Assembly (NCBI GenBank): GCA_016217545.1
Contig: JACRHT010000012.1
Span: 62,001-126,000, forward strand
DNA length: 64,000 nt
DNA from: Opitutia bacterium
GTDB lineage: Bacteria > Verrucomicrobiota > Verrucomicrobiia > Opitutales > Opitutaceae
Reading direction: 5' to 3'
Part shown: positions 1-9,435 of the stretch, one piece after another
How positions within the stretch are numbered: position 1 is the stretch's first letter
How the letters are laid out: each line of letters opens with the position of its first letter
Position numbers and translations under genes: made by a program
The notes under the pieces: generated by a model
Seen by the model: only the letters and a program-made list of their open reading frames with translations
Database searches by the model: none
What the model was told of the DNA's origin: nothing

Positions 1-2
1 GC

Positions 3-269
3 CGGCCGCCACTGGTGTCGGAGGAGGCGTTGCGCCGCATCCACGAATTGCGGGATGCGGCACAGCGCCTCGTGGTGGCCGACCGCGCACCGGAGCCGAT
101 CCTCTTGGGACGACACCTCATCACGCTGGGCATGAAGCCGGGGCCGCACTTCAAGTCGGCCTTGGACGCAGCGTTCGAGTCGCAGCTCGATGGGGCATTC
201 CACGACGAGGACGGCGGGATTTTATGGATGAGGAACTATTTGCGGGCGCATCCGCAGTTCCTAAAGTGA
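3..269 (+). CDS. tRNA nucleotidyltransferase (CCA-adding type), C-terminal fragment
   Basis: The frame is open from the first complete codon in the window, so the 5' part of the gene lies outside. About 88 codons remain. The visible residues contain [19 protein letters not shown] followed by a QLDG motif. This matches the C-terminal RNA-binding part of bacterial CCA-adding enzymes and related poly(A) polymerases, where a 'G-x-DL-x-x-LG-x-x-PGP' segment precedes 'Q-L-D-G'. The enzyme adds or repairs the 3' CCA end of tRNA in the cytoplasm. The nucleotidyltransferase head cannot be seen, so CCA-adding enzyme versus poly(A) polymerase is unresolved. The transaldolase gene starts 7 bp after the stop, so the two may be cotranscribed. 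Confidence 0.8.
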   Translation, partial: RPPLVSEEALRRIHELRDAAQRLVVADRAPEPILLGRHLITLGMKPGPHFKSALDAAFESQLDGAFHDEDGGILWMRNYLRAHPQFLK

Positions 270-276
270 CGGCCTC

Positions 277-1227
277 ATGTCTTCCCCGAGCCAGCTCGAC
301 CAACTGAAGCAGTTCACCGTCGTGGTCGCCGACACCGGCGACTTCGCCAGCATGAAGCAATTCGCGCCGCGCGACGCGACGACGAACCCGAGCCTGATCC
401 TCAAGGCCGCCGCCATGCCCGACTACGCGTGGATCGTCGACAAAGCGGTGAAGGACGCACCCGCCGGCGCCGACCTCGGCGCGGTGATCGACGGGTTGCT
501 GGTGTTGTTCGGCAGCGAGATTTTGAAAATCGTCCCCGGCCGCGTCTCAACGGAGGTCGACGCACGGTTGTCGTTCGACACGGCGGCGACCGTCGTGAAG
601 GCCCGCGAGATCATCGCGCGCTACGAGAAAGCGGGCATCGGCCGCGAGCGTGTGCTGATCAAGATCGCGTCGACTTGGGAAGGCATCAAAGCCGCCGAGC
701 AGCTCGAGAAGGACGGCATCCGCTGCAACCTCACCCTGCTCTTCTCGTTCGCGCAGGCGGTCGCATGCGCCGAGGCGAAAGTGCAGCTCATCTCGCCGTT
801 CGTCGGACGCATCCTCGACTGGTATAAGAAATCCACGGGCAAGGACTACGCTCCGGCCGAGGATCCCGGCGTGAAGTCGGTCACCGAGATCTACACTTAC
901 TACAAGAAATACGGCTACAAGACGGAAGTGATGGGTGCTTCGTTCCGTAACACCGGCGAAATCACCGAGCTAGCCGGCTGCGACCTGCTGACGATCAGCC
1001 CGCAACTGCTCGCCGAACTCGCGAAGAGCGACGCGCCGATCACGCGCAAGCTCGACCCGGCCGCGGCGAAGGACGCGGCGATCGCGAAGGTGAGCTTCGA
1101 CGAGAAAAGCTTCCGCTTCGCGCTGAACGAGGACGCGATGGCGACGGAGAAGACCGCGGAAGGCATCCGCCAGTTCTCCGCCGACATCGTGAAACTCGAG
1201 CAACTGCTGGCGAAAAAGCGCGGCTGA
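277..1227 (+). CDS. tal: Transaldolase
   Basis: A 316-residue protein of the usual length for TalB-type transaldolases. It moves a dihydroxyacetone unit from sedoheptulose 7-phosphate to glyceraldehyde 3-phosphate in the cytoplasmic non-oxidative pentose phosphate pathway. Family motifs visible are VVADTGDF near residue 20 (Asp19 or Asp22 region), DATTNPSL at 33-40, the Schiff-base lysine in LIKIAST (Lys129), CNLTLLFS, and a MGASFRN segment that binds substrate. The ATG start follows the preceding stop by 7 bp. There is no obvious Shine-Dalgarno sequence, as for many genes here. A strong hairpin terminator follows about 50 bp after the stop. Confidence 0.96.
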   Translation: MSSPSQLDQLKQFTVVVADTGDFASMKQFAPRDATTNPSLILKAAAMPDYAWIVDKAVKDAPAGADLGAVIDGLLVLFGSEILKIVPGRVSTEVDARLSFDTAATVVKAREIIARYEKAGIGRERVLIKIASTWEGIKAAEQLEKDGIRCNLTLLFSFAQAVACAEAKVQLISPFVGRILDWYKKSTGKDYAPAEDPGVKSVTEIYTYYKKYGYKTEVMGASFRNTGEITELAGCDLLTISPQLLAELAKSDAPITRKLDPAAAKDAAIAKVSFDEKSFRFALNEDAMATEKTAEGIRQFSADIVKLEQLLAKKRG

Positions 1228-1276
1228 GGAGCACGCGCCGACTTGCTCGCAAGCGAGTGCGGCGAGCCAAAAGAAA

Positions 1277-1308
1277 AAGCCCCGGAGCAATCCGGGGCTT
1301 CGTTTTTT
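1277..1308. terminator. Bidirectional intrinsic terminator between tal and the S9 peptidase
   Basis: A perfect 10-bp stem, AAGCCCCGGA, with loop GCAA and its complement is followed by CGTTTTTT on the plus strand. It is preceded by an A-run at 1274-1278 that gives a U-run on the minus strand. It lies between two convergent genes and can serve both. Confidence 0.9.
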
Positions 1309-1329
1309 GGCGTGCGCGGTGCGGGCGAA

Positions 1330-3348
1330 TCACTCGCTGCCGGTTTTCGCGGGCATTTCCACCACGCGAAGTTCGCCGGGTTTGGCATGTCCCTTCAACG
1401 ATTCGGAGGGCATGTAGCGAGCCAGGAAGGATTCGACGGCGCGGTAAAACCGGAGCGAGTTCTCGGCTTTTCCGAAACCGTGCCCTTCCTCGGTCTCCAC
1501 GTAGCTCTCGTAGGTTTTGCCGTGTTTTTTGAGCGCGGCTTCGAGCACTTCCCAATTGCTGATCTCAACGCGCGGGTCGTTCAGGCCATAGGCGTGCAAG
1601 GTGGGCACGCGGATGTTGGCGACGTGGGTGACCGGCGAACGGGCGGCCAGGACCTCCGGATCGCGCCCGATCCGGAGTTCGAACACCGCCTTTGAGGCCG
1701 CGCTCTTGCCGAGATCCCACCGGGTGATGAGGCGCAAGTCCGAGACGCCGACGTAGTTGATTCCGACGCGAAAAAGCTCGGGGGTCATCGTGACGCCCGC
1801 GAGCGCGGCGTAGCCACCGTAGCTGGCGCCGATGATGCCGACGCGCTGCGGATCGCACCACCCTTGGGAGATGGCCCATTGCACGGCGTCGGTCAGATCG
1901 TTCTGCATCTTGCCGCCCCATTCGCCATAGCCGGCGTGCTCGAACGAACTCCCGTAGCCGCCCGAGCCACGGTAGTTCACCTGCAGGACGGCGTAGCCGC
2001 GATCGGCGAGAAACTGCACTTCGGCGTTAAAACCCCAGCTGTCGCGGATGCCGAACGGTCCACCGTGCGGCATGATCAAGAGCGGCGTGTCACGGTCGGC
2101 CTTGCCGCCGGGTTTGGTGAAGTAGCCGTGGATCAGCATGCCATCCCGCGCCGTGTATTGGATCGGCTCCATTGGACTCATGAATTCGGGTTTCACGCCC
2201 GGGCGCACAGCGTTGATCGGTTGCACGCGCATGCCATCCCCGCGCAGGTCGCCGAGGAAATAGCGGCCCGGGTCGCGATCCGAAGTGATGAGGAAGAGAA
2301 ACCGTTTCTCGTCCTCGGACATCGAAAAGATGTGAACATTGTGGTCGGGAAAGTTGCGCTCGAGACTCGCGCCGATTGCTTTCCAGCGCGGGTCGAGCCA
2401 ATGAGTCGCCCGCTTCACGCCTTCGTGGCGAACGCCGATGAGGCGCTCTCGTTTGGGAGAGAAAACCAGACCGGTGACGTGCGTTTCCGCCGACTCGAAC
2501 ACGGCGCGGTCGAGCTTGCCGGTCTCCAAGTCGAAGGCCCGCAGCGTGCCGAGGTCGTTCTCGGACGTGTCGAGCACATAGGCTTCCTTGCCGTCGGCGC
2601 GAAGCCCTAGAATGTCCCACTTGGACGCCCGAATATCGAACTGGCGCATTTTGCGCCACGGCTCGTCGTTGCGAGCGCGATACTGAAAGACGAGTTCGGC
2701 TCCCTTTACCTCGGTGGTGATGCGCTGCTGAAGCGTGCGGTCGAATTCGCCGGCATCGACGTCGCGATCCAGCCCGACGACCTGGCTGCGGCGCCCGGTA
2801 TGCACGTTTACGCGGTAGATCGCCGGCGTCGGATAGAATCGCTGACCGCCATCGTTGAAACGCCGATCGTCGGACTCGGCGGTGAGCCCATAGATCAAAA
2901 TGTGGTCCGGATCCCATGGGGCGGTATCCACGAGACTTCCCGAGAATATCGAACTCTCGTCGCGGCGCACGCGGGGTTCGACCAGGCGCTTCATCGACTT
3001 GGCGGCCAGGTCGGTGCTGGCGATGAGCGGAATCTCGTGTCCCTGCGAAAACACGCGATACAGGATGCGTTCGTTGCCTTTCCAGGTGATGGACGAGATG
3101 TTTTCTTTTTCGTAGGCAACGACGACGCTCGCTTTGCCGGTCGTCGTATCCAGCAGGGCGATGCTGTAGCGGCCGCCGTTCGGCGCGATCATGGCGATCT
3201 TATTGCCATCCGGCGAAAGCGCCATCGATTGAATGGCATCGGTGCCGAAAAAAGTCTCGATCGGGATGAGTTCCCGAGCGGTGACGGAGGACGATAACAG
3301 GGCGAGCGTGAACGCGGTCCAGCATGACCGCGCAACGAGTCGGTTCAT
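1330..3348 (-). CDS. S9 family serine peptidase (prolyl oligopeptidase/acylaminoacyl-peptidase type), secreted
   Basis: A 672-residue secreted peptidase. I chose the ATG at 3348 because it begins a signal peptide (MNRLVARSCWTAFTLALLSS...VTA); an upstream in-frame ATG would add 23 residues before it. The N-terminal part (about 30-400) looks like the beta-propeller of the family (SPDGNKIAMIAP). The C-terminal alpha/beta hydrolase carries the nucleophile in GASYGGY (Ser509), an Asp in LNDPRVE and a His in EEGHGF. The family cleaves short peptides, often after Pro or removing acyl-amino acids. It lies next to two TonB receptors and has a paralogue on their far side (9436-11430). The two share the tail KPGELRVVEMPAK. 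Periplasmic peptide degradation after TonB uptake is inferred. Confidence 0.9.
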   Translation of the reverse strand: MNRLVARSCWTAFTLALLSSSVTARELIPIETFFGTDAIQSMALSPDGNKIAMIAPNGGRYSIALLDTTTGKASVVVAYEKENISSITWKGNERILYRVFSQGHEIPLIASTDLAAKSMKRLVEPRVRRDESSIFSGSLVDTAPWDPDHILIYGLTAESDDRRFNDGGQRFYPTPAIYRVNVHTGRRSQVVGLDRDVDAGEFDRTLQQRITTEVKGAELVFQYRARNDEPWRKMRQFDIRASKWDILGLRADGKEAYVLDTSENDLGTLRAFDLETGKLDRAVFESAETHVTGLVFSPKRERLIGVRHEGVKRATHWLDPRWKAIGASLERNFPDHNVHIFSMSEDEKRFLFLITSDRDPGRYFLGDLRGDGMRVQPINAVRPGVKPEFMSPMEPIQYTARDGMLIHGYFTKPGGKADRDTPLLIMPHGGPFGIRDSWGFNAEVQFLADRGYAVLQVNYRGSGGYGSSFEHAGYGEWGGKMQNDLTDAVQWAISQGWCDPQRVGIIGASYGGYAALAGVTMTPELFRVGINYVGVSDLRLITRWDLGKSAASKAVFELRIGRDPEVLAARSPVTHVANIRVPTLHAYGLNDPRVEISNWEVLEAALKKHGKTYESYVETEEGHGFGKAENSLRFYRAVESFLARYMPSESLKGHAKPGELRVVEMPAKTGSE

Positions 3349-3446
3349 AGATGTTGTGTGTTGTGGGGGGAAAGCGGCCCGCGCGTGAAAATTGGCTCGG
3401 CGGACCGGGCTGTTCAAGTCGCGGTTGGGTGAATCATCGGTTGCTC

Positions 3447-3475
3447 AAAAAAAGGCCGGACCTTGCGGTCCGGCC
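3447..3475 (-). terminator. Intrinsic terminator of the first TonB receptor gene
   Basis: Read on the minus strand, a perfect 9-bp stem GGCCGGACC with loop GCAA and its complement is followed by seven T residues. It lies 24 bp past the receptor stop codon. Confidence 0.9.
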
Positions 3476-3498
3476 CGGGAGAAACAGTGTGCGTCAGC

Positions 3499-6243
3499 TC
3501 AGAACTTGTAGTTCGCCGAGATGACGAAACGGCGACCGAACGCGTCGTAGGTATTGATGTCGCGGTTCTGGTCGGACTCGCCCGCGGCGAACGGGGGATC
3601 CTCGCCGAACACGTTCAACACGGCCACCGACAGGCGCAGGCCTTGCAGCCAGCTGTTGCCGAAGTTGCTGAAGCGATAGCTGAAGCGAACGTCGAACGTC
3701 TCGTTGGAGTCGATCGGGCGTTCGGTGGCGGCAACGAGGTCGTCCACTTCGGGAATCCACGAGTGGCTGATGCCCGCGGTCATCTGCTTGTAGGTCCAGT
3801 TGAGCTGGGTGAACGTGCGATAACGCGGGTAGGTGCTGCCCGTGAAGCCGTCGGCGAAGTTGCCGGGGAGCGACGTCGGGAGCGTCTGCTGAACGTATTC
3901 GTGGATGTAGGTGCCGGTGAGGCTGAGGTCGAGCTTGCCCCACGACTTGGTGTCGTAGGCGTAGTCGACGGAGACGTCGGCGCCGGACTGCCAGACGCCC
4001 GCGATGTTCAGGCGCGGGTTGGTCATCCACACCGCGTCGGATTGGCCGGAGGTGATCTGGCCGGGAGCGGTGACCGCAGCACCGTCCGTGAAGTGAGCTT
4101 CACCCGCAACGCTCACACCGAGGCGCACGAGGCTGGCATACGGGGACGCAGGTCCGAGGGCTTCAACGGATTGGAGCAGGGTGGTCTGCGGGACGGTGCC
4201 GATGAGGTCGCGCTCATCGATGTTGAACCAGTCCGCGGTGAGAGAGAAGCCCTTCAGCTTACGGGGAGACCAAACGAAGCCGGCGGTCCAGTTACGCGAC
4301 TCGGACGGAACGAGGTTCGGGTTCGAACCACCGCGCGAGCGGTATTGGCGATTGCCGGTCGTGACGTTCATCGGCGTGCCGTCGGCGTTGTAGCGGTTGA
4401 TGTTGATCGAACCGGTGAAGCCGGAGTTGGACGGACCGTAGAGGGAGAACAGGTCGGGCGCGGTGAACGACTCGCCGTAGGTGGCGCGAACGATGAACTC
4501 GTCGTTGAACGGCATCCAGCGGAGGGTGAACTTGGGAACCAACGGATCCGTGGTGGCGGTGTAGAGTTCCTTGCGGCCCGCGAGGCCGATCTCGACCGTC
4601 TTGGCGAGCGGGATATTTTGCGCGGGGCTGAACACCGGAATACGGAGTTCGGCAGAGAAGCCGTCGACCGCGATCTTGGCGGCGAAGGGATTCGTCGGCG
4701 TGCCTTGCAGCCAGAGCGCGAGGCGGTCGTTGCGGTCGTTGACCATGGAGACGCGTTCCGTGCGGGTCTCGGCGCCGAGGCCGAGTTGGACCGCGCCGGC
4801 AGGGAGATCGAAGAGCTCACCGGTGACGCGGATGTCGAAGCTATTCACGCGGCTGACGTAGTCCTGATAACCGATGCCGACGATGCCTTCGATGACGCCC
4901 GCAGCCTGTTTGCGAGCGAAGGGGTTGTAGGTGCCGTTGGTGACCGCAGTGTTATAGGCGTTGGTGTCGATCAGGTTGAGCTGACGCAGGGCCAAGGTGC
5001 TGCGATTGAGGGTGGCAGCGGCTTCCCACGTCCAGGAGCTTCCGATGGTGCCGCGCAGACCGAAGACGCCGCGCATACCGAGCGAGTCGCCCTTGCGGAT
5101 ACGCGGGAAATCGACGAAGCGATTGCGCGCCTGCACGAGCACGTCGGCGGGATTGAACGCGCTGCTGGCCGCAACGTTGCCGGAGACGGGCTGAGCGTTG
5201 AGGGAGCTTTCGGTGAGGCTGTTGGTGAAAAGCACGTCGCCGAAAGCGGTCACGTTGTCGTTCCATTTGTGTTGGACGGCCATCGAAGCGCTGTAGCGCG
5301 TGGTCTTCTGGAACATCGTCGCCTTCGCGGAGAGGTCGAAGAATTGAGCGACTTGGTCCTGATTATACGGTCCCTGGTAAATGCCTTGGGCCACGAGCTG
5401 CGCAAACGTCAGATCGAGTCCTTGCGGCGGGGCGTTGAGGTTCGGGTTGAGGTAGTAGAGGTTTACGGCGTCCGGGGTGATGACACCCGCAAATGTGGGC
5501 GTGCGGAACTGGTTCATACCCCACGGGCGCTCATACTGGTAGAGTGGATCCGTGCTGCGCCATTCGGCGGAGAACGTGAGCTGGGTCTTCTCGTTGCCGG
5601 CACCGAGCGTCATGTAGGCTTGGCGGGTCGTATGGTCGCTGGCATCGGGAGCCCAGCTGAAGCTGCCACCCACTTCCGCGCCACGGTAGTTGGTTTTGAG
5701 AATCACGTTGACGACGCCGGACACCGCATCCGAACCGTAGGTCGCCGAAGCGCCATCGCTGAGGATTTCGACGCGCTCGACGGCGGCGATCGGGATGAGG
5801 CTGACGTCGACAAAGGATCCGGCACCAGTCGCTGCGACCGGGGAGATCGCCGCGCGGCGACCGTTGATGAGGACGAGCGTCGAGCGATTGCGGAGCGAGA
5901 CCGTGGACGCGCCATTCGTGCTGTTCGCGCGAGTGTTCGCGTTTTCGGCACCGATGTTGCCGCGGCCGAAGAAAGCCGGGTTGGTTTTCTTGAGGACGTC
6001 CGTCAAATCGCTGGTGACGCCGGAGTTTTGAATCTCGATCGAGGTGAGGACCGTGACCGGGACGGCGGGGGTGTCCGCCGCGATCGGGATCAGGGAGCCC
6101 GTGACGACAAACTTTTCGAGTTTCAGGGTCTCTTCTTCCGTAGGGGCAGGAGCGGCGGTCTGCGCGACCACCGCGGGGATCAGGCCAGCGCCCAAGAGAA
6201 GCGCCAGCGCCGACCGCATATTCCAAGCGGAACGTGCGTTCAT
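3499..6243 (-). CDS. TonB-dependent outer membrane receptor
   Basis: A 914-residue receptor. Start at 6243 was chosen for the signal peptide (about residues 1-28, ending AVVAQ); an upstream in-frame start would add 30 residues. After the signal comes LKLEKFVVTGS, a TonB-box-like region common in verrucomicrobial receptors. The plug domain follows, with PVTVLTS, LINGRRA, VERVEILSDGASATYGSDA and VSGVVNVILK (about residues 50-190). The rest is beta-barrel and ends in FVISANYKF, with the terminal Phe that outer membrane assembly expects. The family imports large substrates using TonB-ExbBD energy. The substrate is unknown; the adjacent S9 peptidases suggest peptides (inference). A second receptor with the same plug features lies upstream on the same strand, but a terminator separates them. 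Confidence 0.93.
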   Translation of the reverse strand: MNARSAWNMRSALALLLGAGLIPAVVAQTAAPAPTEEETLKLEKFVVTGSLIPIAADTPAVPVTVLTSIEIQNSGVTSDLTDVLKKTNPAFFGRGNIGAENANTRANSTNGASTVSLRNRSTLVLINGRRAAISPVAATGAGSFVDVSLIPIAAVERVEILSDGASATYGSDAVSGVVNVILKTNYRGAEVGGSFSWAPDASDHTTRQAYMTLGAGNEKTQLTFSAEWRSTDPLYQYERPWGMNQFRTPTFAGVITPDAVNLYYLNPNLNAPPQGLDLTFAQLVAQGIYQGPYNQDQVAQFFDLSAKATMFQKTTRYSASMAVQHKWNDNVTAFGDVLFTNSLTESSLNAQPVSGNVAASSAFNPADVLVQARNRFVDFPRIRKGDSLGMRGVFGLRGTIGSSWTWEAAATLNRSTLALRQLNLIDTNAYNTAVTNGTYNPFARKQAAGVIEGIVGIGYQDYVSRVNSFDIRVTGELFDLPAGAVQLGLGAETRTERVSMVNDRNDRLALWLQGTPTNPFAAKIAVDGFSAELRIPVFSPAQNIPLAKTVEIGLAGRKELYTATTDPLVPKFTLRWMPFNDEFIVRATYGESFTAPDLFSLYGPSNSGFTGSININRYNADGTPMNVTTGNRQYRSRGGSNPNLVPSESRNWTAGFVWSPRKLKGFSLTADWFNIDERDLIGTVPQTTLLQSVEALGPASPYASLVRLGVSVAGEAHFTDGAAVTAPGQITSGQSDAVWMTNPRLNIAGVWQSGADVSVDYAYDTKSWGKLDLSLTGTYIHEYVQQTLPTSLPGNFADGFTGSTYPRYRTFTQLNWTYKQMTAGISHSWIPEVDDLVAATERPIDSNETFDVRFSYRFSNFGNSWLQGLRLSVAVLNVFGEDPPFAAGESDQNRDINTYDAFGRRFVISANYKF

Positions 6244-6416
6244 AGTTCGTTTGTGTTGCAGTTTTGTTAGAGCCGACTGCGGGCTAAGCCCGGGGTCTGC
6301 TTGGTGTGACCTTCGGGAAATACCCCCTGCCAAGACGAGGCAAGACGAAATGCGCTAAAATCGAGACCAAGAGGCTTATTTTCAAGCCCAAGCGGCAAAA
6401 TGTCGGGTTTAGTCCC

Positions 6417-6450
6417 ACAAAAAAAGGCGGCCCGCAACGCGGGCCGCCTT
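6417..6450 (-). terminator. Intrinsic terminator of the second TonB receptor gene
   Basis: On the minus strand a perfect 12-bp stem AAGGCGGCCCGC, with a 3-nt loop, is followed by a run of seven T. It begins about 24 bp after the stop at 6475 and separates the two receptor transcripts. Confidence 0.92.
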
Positions 6451-6474
6451 GATCGAGAGTATGCGAAGCGAAGC

Positions 6475-9234
6475 TTAGAACGCGTATTTCGCTTCGACGA
6501 AGTAGAGGCGACCGATCGGGTTGTAGGTCGCGATGTCGACGTTCGAGTCCGTGAACGTGCCACCGGCGGCCGGCGGCATCTTGTTGAACACGTTGTTCAC
6601 GCCGAGACGGACGGTGAGGCCGTTGATGAACTTCCAGTCGGAGCCGAAGGTGTAGCGGCCGGACAGGTCGAAGCTATCGTAGGACTTCACGTTGAAGGGC
6701 GAGCGGGCGGTGCCGGTGCCGTTCACGTCTTCAACACCCGGGATGTGCTGCCAGCCGAGGTTCGCACCCCAGTGACCGCGGCTCCAGGCAACCGACGCGT
6801 AGCTCATCCAACGCGGGATCGTGCCGTTGGTGTTGCTGGCCAGGCCGACCGTCTCGAACGGATCGACGTTGGGGAGCGACTGAACGGTGTAGGACTTGTA
6901 GTAGCCCACCGAGACATTCGCATCGAAGCGGCCCCAGACATCGTGCTGGTAGCTGTATTCGACCTTCATGTCCACGCCGCTGAGCTTGACGGCGGCGATG
7001 TTCACGAGGGTGTCGGTGACGTAGATGTCATCGATCGCGTTGTTGCCGATCTGGCCGGGGGCGGTGATCGGGGTGCCACCGAACTTCGTGATTTGGACGA
7101 AGCCGGCATAGGGCGAGGCGGCGCCATTGTCTTCGACGTCCTGGAGGATCGTCTCGGCGCCGATCGAGGAGATCAGGTCGACCTGCTTGATGTTGAAGTA
7201 GTCGACGGTGAGCGCGAGACCCTTGATGGCCTTGGGCGAGTAGACGAAGCCGAAGGTGTAGTTCTTCGAACGCGAGGGCATGAGCTTCGAGTTCGAGCCG
7301 CTACGGACGTTGGCCTGACCGGAGATCGTGCCACCACCGCGCTTGTCGAGCGCGAGCGGATCGGTGAAGCCGATGCCGCCCGGTCCGAACAGGTTGAAGA
7401 GCGTCGGTGCCGAGAACGACTTCGAATAGGTGCCGCGGATCAGCAGCTCCTCGCTGAACGGACGCCAGCTGAGGGAGACCTTGGGAACGGTCGGGTCGTC
7501 GGTGTCGCTGTATTTCTCATAGCGGACCGCGGAGTCGAGCTCGAGGGAGTAGACGCCGGGCATGTTCTGCGACTTGCCGATGAGCGGAACGCGCACTTCG
7601 GCGAAAATCGAGGAGACCGAGCGGCTTGAGTCGAACGGATCGAGCGTGGTGGCGGATTCCCAACCGAAGGTCGCCGCCTGCGAGTAGACGTCGGCGGTTT
7701 GCTTCAGCGACTCGGTGCGATACTCGCCACCGACCGCGAAGCCGACCGGGCCGGCGGGCAACTCAAAGAGTTCACCCGCCACGCGGGCGTCGTAGGTGGT
7801 GAGGGTCGAGTTGGCGTTGCCAATCGCGGTGCCGAAGAAGCCGGCCGCCTCGACGGCGCCGGCGGCCTGTTGGCGCGCCGCAAGATTGATGAGACCGTTG
7901 GCGACGGCGTCGGCGCGGAGGACCGCGTTGACGACGTTCTTGTTGGTGTAGGATTGGTCGACGAGATTCTTGTTCGCCGCGGTTTCCCACGTGTATTTGT
8001 CACCGAGCTTGCCGCGCGCACCGATGATGCCGCGAATGGTCGCGGTATCGTAGTAGTATTGGCGGGGATTGGTGATGAAACGATTGCGCACGAGCATCGT
8101 CTGGGTCGTCGGGTTCGACGGATTGGCCGCGTCGAGGACGGCCGAGATCGGCTGCGCGTTCAGCTGCGAGTAGGTCTGGGTCTTGGTGTAGATAAGGTCG
8201 CCGAAGACCGTGATGTCGTCCGAGGCCTTGTGCTCGAAGTTGAGCATCGCGCTCGAACGCTTGTTCTGGAGGATCATCGTGACGTATTCCGACAGGTTGA
8301 ACGCGTATTGCTGTTCATTGCCGAGACCGCTGATGAGGTTCGAGGAGTTGACCTGAATGTAGATGCCCTGCGCGACGAGCGTGGCGAGGTCGGTGTGACC
8401 GGCCGGGGGAGCATTGAGGCCGGGCTTCAGGATGTAGTAGACGTTCGGGTTCGTGCGGGTGTTGATGACGCCACCGAAGCTGGCCGTGCCGTAGGTCGGG
8501 TTGGAGAACTCGCGGTCTTTGTTGAACACCGGGTCCGACTCCGTGTATTCGGCGGAGAACGTCACCGAGGTCTTGTCCGAGGCGCCGCCACCGACCACCG
8601 AGAACGAACGCTCGGCATATTTGCCGCTGTTGCTGGAGAAGCCGTAGTGCGAGCCGATTTCCATGCCCTTGTAGTCACTCTTGAGCACGACGTTGACCAC
8701 GCCGGCGACGGCATCGGTGCCGTAGGTGGCCGAAGCGCCGTCCTGGAGGATTTCGATCTTCGCGATCGCGGAGATCGGGATCAGGTTCACGTCGACGAAC
8801 TGGCGTCCGCCCGACGCGAGAACCGCGGAATACGACATGCGGCGGCCGTTCACGAGAACGAGCGTCTGCGTATTGCGGAACGAGACCTGCGAACCGCCGC
8901 CGGTGGAGCCGGACGAGATGTTCGCGTTCGAGTTGCCGAGGTTGCCGTTGCCCGAGAACTGCGGCGCGGCTTTGCGCAGCACTTCGAGGACGTTGGTGGT
9001 GACACCGGTGGCCTCGATGGCCTTGGTGTCGAGGGTCGTGACGGGCAGCGCAGTCTGCGTGCCGGCGAAGGGGATGTAAGAGCCCGTGACCTCGAATTTA
9101 TCGAGCTTCAGGACTTTTTCATCCGTTGCGGCATCCGAGGCGCCTGCCGCTTGGGCAAAGCCTTGGGTAGCCAGAGAGACGCTGCCCAAGACAAGGGCAA
9201 ACGCCGCCAAGGACATCCTTGGGGAGGAGTTCAT
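6475..9234 (-). CDS. TonB-dependent outer membrane receptor
   Basis: A 919-residue receptor paralogous to its neighbour at 3499-6243. The start at 9234 gives a signal peptide ending near ATQGFAQA; an in-frame ATG 39 bp upstream has none. Visible features are LKLDKFEVTGSYIPF after the signal, plug motifs LVNGRRMSYS, AKIEILQDGASATYGTDA and VAGVVNVVLK, and a C-terminal strand ending LYFVEAKYAF. The plug of both receptors contains a glycine/asparagine/serine-rich stretch before the NGRR motif. The gene is divergent from an S9 peptidase (9436-11430), and its CA-rich leader without a Shine-Dalgarno sequence resembles that gene's. Peptide transport is inferred from context; the substrate is not shown by the sequence. 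Confidence 0.93.
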   Translation of the reverse strand: MNSSPRMSLAAFALVLGSVSLATQGFAQAAGASDAATDEKVLKLDKFEVTGSYIPFAGTQTALPVTTLDTKAIEATGVTTNVLEVLRKAAPQFSGNGNLGNSNANISSGSTGGGSQVSFRNTQTLVLVNGRRMSYSAVLASGGRQFVDVNLIPISAIAKIEILQDGASATYGTDAVAGVVNVVLKSDYKGMEIGSHYGFSSNSGKYAERSFSVVGGGASDKTSVTFSAEYTESDPVFNKDREFSNPTYGTASFGGVINTRTNPNVYYILKPGLNAPPAGHTDLATLVAQGIYIQVNSSNLISGLGNEQQYAFNLSEYVTMILQNKRSSAMLNFEHKASDDITVFGDLIYTKTQTYSQLNAQPISAVLDAANPSNPTTQTMLVRNRFITNPRQYYYDTATIRGIIGARGKLGDKYTWETAANKNLVDQSYTNKNVVNAVLRADAVANGLINLAARQQAAGAVEAAGFFGTAIGNANSTLTTYDARVAGELFELPAGPVGFAVGGEYRTESLKQTADVYSQAATFGWESATTLDPFDSSRSVSSIFAEVRVPLIGKSQNMPGVYSLELDSAVRYEKYSDTDDPTVPKVSLSWRPFSEELLIRGTYSKSFSAPTLFNLFGPGGIGFTDPLALDKRGGGTISGQANVRSGSNSKLMPSRSKNYTFGFVYSPKAIKGLALTVDYFNIKQVDLISSIGAETILQDVEDNGAASPYAGFVQITKFGGTPITAPGQIGNNAIDDIYVTDTLVNIAAVKLSGVDMKVEYSYQHDVWGRFDANVSVGYYKSYTVQSLPNVDPFETVGLASNTNGTIPRWMSYASVAWSRGHWGANLGWQHIPGVEDVNGTGTARSPFNVKSYDSFDLSGRYTFGSDWKFINGLTVRLGVNNVFNKMPPAAGGTFTDSNVDIATYNPIGRLYFVEAKYAF

Positions 9235-9435
9235 AGTTCGTTCAGTTGTTGTGTTGTGTTGGTGAGTCGCCACCGGGTGACCCGGCTGACAGCTCGCGCG
9301 TGGTTAGAACAACTTAACCCGAACGTAGCAAATCGATTCTCTCGTCGCCCCTACCGGCAAATCTCCCGGCGGCCGCACCGAGCTTGCCGCGACACGACGC
9401 GAAGCATTTGATGTCGGCGCACACACAACTGAAAT
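9235..9435. promoter_or_regulatory. Divergent intergenic region between TonB receptor and S9 peptidase
   Basis: This 201-bp stretch must hold the promoters for both divergent genes. Both leaders are CA-rich and contain ACAACTGAA shortly before the ATG: ...ACAACTGAACGAACT-ATG for the receptor and ...ACAACTGAAAT-ATG for the peptidase. Neither has a purine-rich Shine-Dalgarno sequence. I could not assign a convincing -35/-10 pair. Confidence 0.5.

Noticed and set aside
3463-6270. Plus-strand frame of 935 codons opposite the first TonB receptor
   Set aside because: The minus-strand receptor has signal peptide, plug, barrel and terminator; the opposite frame has none of these and has a composition typical of antisense reading.
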